A program made the translations under genes and the position numbers. A DNA stretch of 64,000 nt from Struthio camelus (taxonomy: Eukaryota > Chordata > Aves > Struthioniformes > Struthionidae), in the NCBI RefSeq assembly GCF_040807025.1, contig NC_090946.1:80846641-80910640 (forward strand), in the 5' to 3' direction. This document shows, one piece after another, positions 1 to 7,113 of the stretch (positions are counted from its first letter, which is position 1; every line of letters begins with the position of its first letter). The notes under the pieces were generated by a model. It was not told the DNA's origin. It searched no databases and saw nothing but the letters and a program-made list of their open reading frames with translations.

Positions 1-56
1 CCGGGGTGGGGGGGCCGGGACCCGGCCGCTCGGCCCCCCCCGGGGCTGCACCGCAC

Positions 57-97
57 CTCTGTCCTCCCGCAGCTTCCTGGCGGCGTTGGTCGCTATC
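57..97 (-). CDS. ABHD12B: ABHD12B coding exon 8 (41 nt; last exon in window)
   Basis: Completes Gly224 and encodes [13 protein letters not shown] (225-237), matching the GTGVATNAAKVLEE helix that follows the nucleophile in human ABHD12B. The acceptor is TTCCGGCAG. The donor G|GTGCGG is weaker than the others. Bases 1-56 look intronic. Confidence 0.8.
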
Positions 98-3000
98 CTG
101 CCGGAAAGGAGGCGGCCGTGGGCTCGGCGCAGGCCGACCCGGCCTCCCCACCGCCCGCCTGCGCGCATCCGCCCGGCGCCGTGCGGAGGTGCCCGCCGCC
201 GGTCCGTCCCTCCTACCCCGTCCCCAAGGAGTGTCCCCAGAAGATGACGCTGCTGTTGCCGCTCCGCGCTTTCACCCAGTGGTAGAGGGCCAGCACGTCG
301 GTGGTGAAGCCGCTCTCGGTGGGGTGGCCGCTGGAGTCGCCGTAGCCTGCGGGGGACGGCGCCGGGGGGTCACCGCCGAGCGGGGCGACCCGCCGGCCCC
401 GGGCGGCTCGCGGCGGCCGGAGAAGCCGTGGCGGGGGGGGGGGGGGATGCTCCTTACCTCGGTAGTCGAGGGCCAGGACGTGGAAGTCGGCAGCGCCCAT
501 GAGCTGTCGGAGGAGCGGCGCGGCGGGTCGGAGGGGTCGCGCCGCCGGCACCGACAGGTCCCCCCCCAGCAGCCCGGCGGCCGCTGCGGGCTCGCCGCCG
601 CACCGCTTACCTTCAGGAACTGCACGCGGTGACTCGCAGCCCTGCCGAAAAGCCGAGCGAGACAGTTTGAGGGGGGTTTTTTTGTTTTGGTTTTTTTTTT
701 TTTGCAACGGGGTCGTTCTGCACCCCGGCCACCGCGGGTTCGATGCGCCCCGAAAGGCCGGCCCAGGGGACACGTCCCAGCTGCAACGCCGGTCAGGGCG
801 CCCCTTCCCTCCCGGGGCCAGCAAGCAGGCAGCCGACCTTTTCCCAGGACCCGACATCCCCGTGCACGGGGTTAGACGGATTATTAAGTCTCCAAGGGAG
901 TCTCCTCCGCCCGCGTTGGCAGCTGCTTAGAGTCCGAACTTGCCGCGGCCGCCCTGCACCGAGCTGGCTCGTTCTCTCGGCAGACTTCAGCTCTTGGCGG
1001 GTGGGATTGCCCCACTCCGGCCAGCCCGGCCGCGGCGCCCGGCCCAAGCAGTCACCTGGTCCCTCCGTTGCCGTGGAGATAGATGATAACGGGATGAGCA
1101 TCCGCAAGCGCCTCTTGGTACCAGCTGCGGTCCTTGCCCCGGGCCTCGGCCGCCCGGCTGCCCGGCACCGTGTGCCTACGGGGACAGAGCGCGGAAATGA
1201 GCTTTTTTTCGCAGTTTCCCGTCAGCGACCGCAGCCGCGCCGTGCCCGCCCGGGGCCGGGCTTTCCCGCGCTGCCGCCGTACCCGGCCGCAGCAGCAGCA
1301 CCTCCCCGTAACGCCACCCGGGCTCGTTTCGGAGGATGAGTTAACGGTGCTCGGAAATAGCTCCGTGCAACTGGAGCTAACGCGCAACGGCCAGGGGCAA
1401 AAGGGGCTTCAGACCCCTTCGCCCAGGGAAAGGGAGCCGGCAGACACTAATTACGGAGGCATAACTGGGAATTGGAGGGTTTTAGCCCTGCTCTTGGCAC
1501 GCTCAGCCGCCAACCCCGCCGCTGAGGCTCTGCTACTCACCAGACGCCGACGGTGACGCCGGGCTCGGTGGTGAGATACAAGCTCACCGTGTTGTTCAGC
1601 AGCAGCTCCGGCTGCCGGAGGTCCACGAAGTAGGGGAAGGCCACTGCGGGAGAAGGCACAGGCGCTGCCGCCGACCCCGGGCGCCCCTCGCACCCCCCCC
1701 CCCCAGCCGGCTAATTCCCAAAGCAACGCGTGTCGCGCGCCAGCCTCCGAAGCGGGTGGCGTTTTTTTGGAAACACCTCCGGCCCCCGCAGAAGACGACG
1801 GCTGTTTTGTTCCCGGCTTCGGGAAGCGGTTCGGCCGAGCTCAGCCGCCCGCCAGCTCCCACCGCCGGCCGCTCGGGCCCGTTGGACGCTCTGCCTGCCC
1901 AGACGTGTTGCAACTCTGGGCAGCGAACGTCCTCGGCAAAACACCGCCTTGTTACAGCTTGCAAAACCGCGATGCACGAGCAGCAGAGACCCTTCCTTGC
2001 GTCGTCGACGGGCTGCGAGGAGCTGCCGTATTTTGCATTTCCTGCGTGTTCCCCTTGCTCCCGGCTCTGCCCGGGCGCCCGCCCGCGCCGGGCTGCGCTA
2101 CCCCGGTGCCGCCGGGTGAAGCAGGGAGCTCGGGGCGGACCGAGCCGCGGGCACAGACGTCGCATGCAGCCCAACCCGGGCTTCGGGGGCAAAAATCAGC
2201 AGTGCAGGTCCGCGAGCTGCAGGCTCCCCGAGCCGGGCGTCTTCCTCGCCGGCTGCTCTCGCCGCCCTGCCCAAGCCCGGGGCACCCGGCCCGACCGGCC
2301 GGGCGACAGGGCTGAAGCAACGCTGCCGGCTCCCACGGCGCCCGCTGCCGCGGCCGGGTCACCTCCCGGCTCCGCGCGCCATCGGAGCCAAAGGGGTCCC
2401 AAAGGCTCGTCGTCGTCGTCCGTCCCCCCCCCACCACCACGCCAGACCGCGGGGCACCGGCTGTCCCGCGGCCCTGGGACACTCACGGAAGTTCAGGAAG
2501 ACGAACTTGGTGAGGAGCACGGGGAAGAGGCGGATGAGGAAGGGCACAGACACGTAGATGAGGACAAGGTCCACGAGGAGGGTGCGGAGCCGGGGTCGCC
2601 AGGCCAGCCAGCCCCTGCAAGGCAGAAAACCCCGTGAGCGCAGCCCCTCCGTCCTTCGGGGGGGGGGGGGGGCGGACACACCGCAGTCGGGGTCCCCCCC
2701 TTCCCAGCCCCTGCCAGGAGTTTTGCAATAAAGAGTGAGCAACCCTGTAGGGCAGCACCCAGAGCCGGTGCCGGCGAGCAACGCTCCCAAATATTTCCCG
2801 CCCGCGCCAAGAGCCTGCGCGACTCCCCAGGGACGAGGAGAAAAATCCAGCAAAAGGGGCTCGGGTTCGCCGCAGAGAGTCAGCAAGCACTTAGGTAAAA
2901 AGTGGCGGCGGCGGCCCCGAAGGGTCGGACGCGTCACGGGCTGCCGCGGCCGCAGCTCCGCAGGCGACAGGGAGGCTCGCGTCCGACCCTTCGGGGACGC

Positions 3001-4844
3001 CGCCGTGCCCGGAGCCGCCCAGAGGCGGTGAGGGGCTCCGGAGGGGGCCGGTGCCGCTGCGTGCCCAAGGCACGGGGCCAGCGCTGCCCGCGGAGTCACG
3101 CGCTTAATTATTAGGTGCCACTCTTCATCTACACTTAATATGCAAACACGGGGGCGAGGGATCACACCCTGCTTTGCACAACGCCTGCTGCAACCGCGCC
3201 GAGGGGCACGGGGCAGGGCCGGGGTGCAGCAGAGCGGGGAGCCGGGGTGACGGCACCCGGGGGGGCAGCAGAGCGGGCAGCCGGGGAGATGCCTCCCGGG
3301 GGAGACCATGGGGACACCATCCTCGGCAGCTGGCACAGGCCTGTGGCCACGGCAGGGCACCGGCTGACACAGGAACGTGTCATTGGGGGTCATGGCCACG
3401 GCAGGGGGCATGCACAGCAGGGACCTGGCCATGGACAGGGGGACACGGGGACATGGCATGGGGGTCATGGCCACGGCAGGGGGCATGGACAGCAGGGACC
3501 TGGCCATGGCAGGGGGACATGGGGACATGGCATGGGGGTCATGGCCATGGCAGGGGGCATGCACAGCAGGGACATGGCCATGGACAGGGGGACACGGGGA
3601 CATGGCATGGGGGTCATGGCCACGGCAGGGGGCATGGACAGCAGGGACCTGGCCATGGCAGGGGGACATGGGGACATGGCATGGGGGTCATGGCCATGGC
3701 AGGGGACATGGACAGCAGGGACCTGGCCATGGCAGGGGGACATGGGGACATGGCATGGGGGTCATGGCCATGGCAGGGGGCATGGACAGCAGGGACCTGG
3801 CCATGGCAGGGGGACACGGGGACATGGCATGGGGGTCATGGCCACGGCAGGGGGCATGGACAGCAGGGACCTGGCCATGGCAGGGGGACATGGGGACATG
3901 GCATGGGGGTCATGGCCATGGCAGGGGACATGGACAGCAGGGACCTGGCCATGGCAGGGGGACATGGGGACATGGCATGGGGGTCATGGCCATGGCAGGG
4001 GGCATGGACAGCAGGGACATGGCCATGGCAGGGGGCATGAGGACATGGCATGGGGGTCATGGCCATGGCAGGGGGGCCCAGTCACAGCAGGAACGTGGGG
4101 ACATGGCAGGGGGGTCATGGTCACAGCAGGGACATGGGGACATGGCATGTGGGTCACGGCTACAGTAGAGGGCACGGTCACAGCAGGGACATGGGGACAT
4201 GGTGGGGGGGTCATGGCCACAGTAGAGGACACGGTCACAGCAGGGACATGGGGACATGGCGGGGGGGTCACGGCCACAGTAGAGGGCACGGTCACAGCAG
4301 GGACATGGGGACATGGCGGGGGGGTCACGGTCACGGTAGGGGACACGGTCACAGCAGGGACATGGGGACATGGCATGGGGGTCATGGCCACGGTAGGGGA
4401 CACGGTCACAGCAGGGACACGGGGACATGGCGGCGGGGTCACGGCCATGGTAGGGGGCACGGACAGCATGGACTTGGCCATGGCAGAGGGGTCACAGCCA
4501 TGGCATGGGGGACGCAGCCATGGCATGGGGGACGCGGCCATGGGGTGACAGCCACGGCAAGGTGACAAGGCCACGGCAAAGGGGACATGGGGACATGGCC
4601 CCAGCTAGGCCATATGGCCCCGGCAAGAGGGACACGGCCCGGGGCAGGCGGTGGCACCGCACCGGCGGGGGGGGACGGGCCACCGGGCCGCGGGCTCGCA
4701 CGTGGGGCCCGGCGCCGCGGCAGGTACTCACCGCTCCTGCGGGGCCGGGGCCGCCTTGGCCTTGGCCTTGGCCGCCGCCTGCCCGCCGGGGCCGCCGCCG
4801 CCCGCCGGGGCCGCCGCGTCCCCCCGCTCGCCGCGCCGCTTCAT
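57..4844 (-). CDS. ABHD12B: ABHD12B, abhydrolase domain-containing protein 12B (5' part, exons 1-8; truncated by window edge)
   Basis: Serine hydrolase of the alpha/beta-hydrolase fold, sister to the lysophosphatidylserine lipase ABHD12; its own substrate is poorly known. Eight coding exons (4844-4732, 2614-2487, 1643-1541, 1175-1056, 641-611, 503-458, 346-217, 97-57) join in frame with GT-AG borders to give the first 237 residues; the human protein is about 360, so the Asp and His of the triad lie left of base 1. Seen: basic/Ala-rich N-terminus, a hydrophobic segment at about residues 49-68, sequons at N97 and N211, the GVWHTVP signature (113-119), the HGNGG strand-turn (149-153), DYRGYGDS (178-185) and GHSLG with nucleophile Ser220. 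RAASHR and EPGV fit ABHD12B, and the NIN neighbour supports that choice over ABHD12. The introns are short and GC-rich. The start is the only ATG close to the splice-linked frame, although the frame stays open upstream. Confidence 0.9.
217..346 (-). CDS. ABHD12B: ABHD12B coding exon 7 (nucleophile elbow GHSLG)
   Basis: Residues 181-223 plus two bases. Begins [13 protein letters not shown], then a helix, then [11 protein letters not shown]. Ser220 in GHSLG (G-x-S-x-G) is the predicted catalytic nucleophile. The acceptor is CCCGCAG and the donor GG|GTAGGA. A second sequon, NSS, is at 211-213. Confidence 0.93.
458..503 (-). CDS. ABHD12B: ABHD12B coding exon 6 (46 nt)
   Basis: Residues 166-180 plus one base: [15 protein letters not shown], the strand and turn just before the DYRGxGDS motif. 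The acceptor is CCGACAG and the donor G|GTAAGG. The intron to exon 7 is only 111 nt. Confidence 0.88.
611..641 (-). CDS. ABHD12B: ABHD12B coding exon 5 (31-nt small exon)
   Basis: Only 31 nt. It completes Arg155 and encodes [10 protein letters not shown] (156-165), matching the RAASHRLKLVK region of human ABHD12B. The acceptor is TTTTCGGCAG and the donor AAG|GTAAGC. Both neighbouring exons join in frame only if this exon is included, which supports it despite its size. Confidence 0.85.
1056..1175 (-). CDS. ABHD12B: ABHD12B coding exon 4 (HGNGG motif)
   Basis: Residues 115-154 plus two bases. Completes the conserved WHTVP signature, then [11 protein letters not shown] and [12 protein letters not shown]. 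The HGNGG loop after the beta-strand supplies the oxyanion-hole backbone in ABHD12-type enzymes. The acceptor is CCCGTAG and the donor AG|GTGACT. Confidence 0.9.
1541..1643 (-). CDS. ABHD12B: ABHD12B coding exon 3
   Basis: Residues 81 (split codon) to 114, then two bases of Trp115. Encodes [18 protein letters not shown] followed by a strand ending [11 protein letters not shown] at 97-99 is an N-glycosylation sequon, consistent with a luminal or extracellular catalytic domain. The acceptor is CCCGCAG and the donor TG|GTGAGT. Confidence 0.88.
2487..2614 (-). CDS. ABHD12B: ABHD12B coding exon 2 (membrane segment)
   Basis: Residues 38-80 plus one base. The acceptor is CTTGCAG and the donor C|GTGAGTG. 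It encodes a hydrophobic helix at about 49-68 ([20 protein letters not shown]) followed by [12 protein letters not shown], which lines up with the single transmembrane region and FLNF motif of ABHD12. It anchors the hydrolase as a type II membrane protein (inference from the family). Confidence 0.88.
2915..2996. repeat. Perfect 19-bp inverted repeat
   Basis: The arm CCCCGAAGGGTCGGACGCG at 2915-2933 is exactly reverse-complementary to 2978-2996, with a 44-nt spacer. GGCGGC/GCCGCC flanks extend partial pairing. It lies in ABHD12B intron 1, so transcripts could form a stable stem. Confidence 0.9.
3385..4540. repeat. Minisatellite, 74-bp units then 57-bp units, in ABHD12B intron 1
   Basis: From 3385 to about 4065 a 74-bp unit (GGGGGTCATGGCCA...GGACATGGCAT) recurs about nine times, with alternating variants that carry GCATGCACAGCAG or GCATGGACAGCAG. 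From about 4114 a diverged 57-bp unit starting GTCA(T/C)GG recurs at 4153, 4210, 4267, 4324, 4381 and 4438. Both are built on ACATGG/CATGGC sub-repeats and almost lack stop codons, which produces long spurious ORFs on both strands. Confidence 0.95.
4732..4844 (-). CDS. ABHD12B: ABHD12B coding exon 1 (start codon)
   Basis: Encodes residues 1-37 plus two bases of codon 38. It begins [13 protein letters not shown] and is rich in Ala/Gly/Pro with a KAKAKA stretch, presumably the cytosolic tail before the membrane segment. The ATG has G at -3. The donor is CG|GTGAGT. No orthologous protein sequence is recalled for this low-complexity tail, so the start rests on frame, donor and position. Confidence 0.75.
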
Positions 4845-5480
4845 CGCGCCCGCACCGCGCCGCGCTGCCGCCGCTCCGCCGCCGCGCCGCCGGCCCCGCC
4901 CCCTCCCGCCAGGCCCCGCCCCCTCCCGCCGCGCTGCCGCCGCTCCGCCGCCGCGCCACCGGCCCCGCCCCCTCCTGCCAGGCCCCGCCCCCTCCCGCCG
5001 CGCTGCCGCCGCTCCGCCGCCGCGCCGCCGGCCCCGCCCCCTCCCGCCAGGCCCCGCCCCCTCCCGCCGCGCTGCCGCCGCTCCGCCGCCGCGCCACCGG
5101 CCCCGCCCCCTCCTGCCAGGCCCCGCCCCCTCCCGCCGCGCTGCCGCCGCTCCGCCGCCGCGCCGCCGGCCCCGCCCCCTCCCGCCAGGCCCCGCCCCCT
5201 CCCGCCGCGCTGCCGCCGCTCCGCCGCCGCGCCGCCGGCCCCGCCCCCTCCTGCCAGGCCCCGCCCCCTCCCGCCGCGCTGCCGCCGCTCCGCCGCCGCG
5301 CCGCCGGCCCCGCCCCCTCCCGCCAGGCCACGCCCCCGCCCTCAAACCACGCCCCCTACGCCTCGCCCCCGGGGCCGCGAAGACTCACCCCCCCCTCCCA
5401 GCGCGGGAGGCCACGCCCACTCCCCCTCCCGCCCCGCCCCTTTCGGCCTGCAGGGGCGGGGCTAGGTGGTGCCGCCGGGT
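4845..5480 (-). promoter_or_regulatory. ABHD12B: Probable ABHD12B promoter and 5' UTR (TATA-less, GC-box rich)
   Basis: CpG-dense sequence directly upstream of the ABHD12B ATG, dominated by the 69-bp array with about fourteen GC boxes of Sp1/KLF type. More GC boxes lie at about 5335-5460. No TATA box is apparent. The transcription start is not resolved from sequence alone. Confidence 0.6.
4861..5335. repeat. 69-bp GC-box minisatellite at the ABHD12B promoter
   Basis: Seven tandem copies starting at 4861, 4930, 4999, 5068, 5137, 5206 and 5275, an exact 69-bp period. Each begins CGCGCTGCCGCCGCTCCGCC and carries two CCCCGCCCCC GC boxes. The last bases alternate CCTCCCGCC/CCTCCTGCC, so copies tend to pair into a 138-bp higher-order unit. 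The array starts 17 bp from the ABHD12B start codon and so forms its 5' UTR and/or core promoter. Confidence 0.95.
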
Positions 5481-6380
5481 CCTCGGGTGCCCCCGGCCGC
5501 ACGGCGGACGAGAGAGGCCGGTAGCGCCGCCGCCGCCCTCGGATCCAGGCCGGGCTGGACTCGGCCTTTGCCCGGTGAAACTTCCCGCGGGGACTCCCCC
5601 CCCCCCCCAACCCCCGCGCCGCTTCCTTCCTTCCCCGTGGCCGGTCGGTGCTGAGGCCGCCGCAGCTCAGCGCACCGATGCGGCCGGAGCGGCGGGACCT
5701 GCGGGGTCAGGGGAGAGCCGGCCGGGGGCCGAGGGTGCCCCCACGGGTGGCAAAGCGACATAAAGGCGCCTGGGCCGCGGCGGAGGCCGGACGTGGGGTG
5801 GCAGCAGCGAGCCGCTCTCCCCATTGTTTTGTGCAGAAAAACCACAAAGGGGGAAAGTTTTTAGCTTGTTCCAGCCTCGGCTTCTTTGCGCCCTTCCGCA
5901 GGCGCAGACGGAAGAGAAGGAAACCGGAGGAGCCGGGCCGAAAACCCAGGCAGGGATTTGTCGTCGTCGTCGCCCGCCGCCGCCCCGGAGCCGGATTTGG
6001 GGCGGAGGCGCAAGGCGCAGCCCGGCCATCGCCTTCTCGGGGCTGTTTGTGCGGGAGGAGGAGGAGGAGGAGGAGGAGGAAGGGGGGGGCCGCCGAACAA
6101 AGCGCCGGATGGCTGCCGCTGCGCGGGGGCCTGAACCGGGCACGGGAAAGCGGGGCCGGGGGGGGGTCCGGGGGGGGTCCGGGGGCCGCCGCGTGTCGGA
6201 GCAGCAGCAAAGCCGCGGAGAAAAATGGCAAACGCGCAAAAACGGAAGCGCAAATTGCCGCGGCCGGCGCGACATCTGGCCAGGCCGGGGCCGGGGAGCA
6301 GGGGGCTGCGCTGGCCCAGCGAGGGGCTTCGGGGGGGGCGGGGGCTGCGGGCGGGGGGCCGGGACGGCAAGGAACTGGGG
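5480..6380. other. GC-rich interval between the ABHD12B and NIN promoters
   Basis: CpG-rich DNA without a gene I recognise. It holds a (GAG)n/(GGA)n run near 6056-6080, GTC/CGT triplet runs near 5961-5975 and several G homopolymers. Open frames on both strands are low-complexity Pro/Arg/Gly/Ala stretches without family resemblance. Confidence 0.6.
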
Positions 6381-6838
6381 GTGATGGCAGCCGGGGGTGC
6401 AGGACGGTGGGGACCTCAGCAGTGCCACCCTGGGCTGTAGGACAGCAGGGAGCTGGGGTGATGCCACCTTGGAGGGCAGGAGAGCAGGGACCACGGTGAT
6501 GGCACCCGGGGGGGGCAGGAGAGCAGGGACCACGGTGATGGCACCCGGGGGGGGCAGGAGAGCAGAGACCACGGTGATGGCACCCGGGGGGGCAGGACAG
6601 CAGGGAATATAGTGATGGCACCCAGGAGTGCAGGAGAGCAGAGACCACGGTGATGGCACCCGGGGGTGCAGGAGAGCAGAGACCACGGTGATGGCACCCG
6701 GGGTGCAGGAGAGCAGAGAATATGGTGATAGCACCCAGGAGTGCAGGAGAGCAGAGACCACGGTGATGGCACCCGGGGGTGCAGGAGAGCAGGGACCACG
6801 GTGATGGCACCCGGGGGGGGAGGCAGGATCGCGGGGAG
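6381..6838. repeat. 38-bp minisatellite upstream of NIN
   Basis: About twelve imperfect tandem copies with a 37-39 bp period; the landmark GTGATG falls at 6381, 6458, 6496, 6535, 6574, 6612, 6650, 6688, 6725 (as GTGATA), 6763 and 6801, with one more degenerate copy near 6420. The unit reads roughly GTGATGGCACCCGGGGG then TGCAGGAGAGCAGAGACCAC. It ends about 270 bp before the likely NIN exon 1 donor. Confidence 0.93.
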
Positions 6839-6879
6839 CCGGGGGACGCCGGGCGGCGGCGGGGGGGGGGGGGGGGACC

Positions 6880-7113
6880 GCGGCGGTGCCCCCGGAGCGG
6901 GGGCGGGGGCGGCGCGGCGGCTCCGCCCGGCGGCGGCGGCGCACAAAGGCCGGCGGCCGCCCCCGCCCGCCCCCGCCGCCGCCGCCCCCGCCCCGGGGCC
7001 GCCCAATAAACGCGGCCGCATTTGAACCGGGCGCCTCCCCGCGAGCCGCGCCCGGCCGCGGCGCCCGCTCCGCTCCTCTCCGCACCGCTGCGCACCGGCA
7101 GGCCCGGAGCCCG
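6880..7113 (+). promoter_or_regulatory. NIN: Probable NIN promoter and noncoding exon 1
   Basis: CpG-dense block with many GC boxes, a CCAAT box at 7003-7007 inside GCCCAATAAACG, and a consensus-like donor CCG|GTGAGC at 7113/7114. The coding exon at 9791 has an acceptor before its ATG, so an upstream noncoding exon is required. This is the best candidate, but its 5' end is not determined and another start further away is possible. Confidence 0.5.

Larger units (their letters stand above)
2615..4731 (-). other. ABHD12B: ABHD12B intron 1
   Basis: GC-rich intron of 2117 nt, GT (4731-4730) to AG (2616-2615). It contains a two-family minisatellite (3385-4540), a perfect 19-bp inverted repeat (2915-2996) and, around 3200-3300, a unit resembling the 38-bp repeat found upstream of NIN. 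No conserved coding sequence was recognised in it. Confidence 0.8.

Noticed and set aside
213..857. Continuous minus-strand ORF of 214 codons covering ABHD12B exon 7
   Set aside because: The upstream part reads through introns 4-6; true borders are shown by GT/AG sites and family similarity.
743..2637. Plus-strand ORFs antisense to ABHD12B (up to 293 codons)
   Set aside because: Shadow frames of GC-rich exons and introns without similarity or plausible splice structure.
3174..4574. Several ORFs of 190-430 codons on both strands rich in GHGHG, MAMAG or [10 protein letters not shown] repeats
   Set aside because: They are translations of the tandem minisatellite in ABHD12B intron 1; unit lengths and absence of stops explain them, and no domain or splice logic supports a gene.
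4492..5763. Pro/Arg/Ala-rich ORFs of 200-370 codons across the 69-bp array
   Set aside because: All frames are open because of extreme GC content and a period divisible by three. Only the ABHD12B frame is linked to a real exon, and even there an upstream start is unproven.
5667..7095. Minus-strand ORFs of 460-472 codons between the two genes
   Set aside because: Low-complexity Pro/Ser/Ala translations of the 38-bp repeat and CpG-rich DNA, with no recognisable family, start context or splice evidence.
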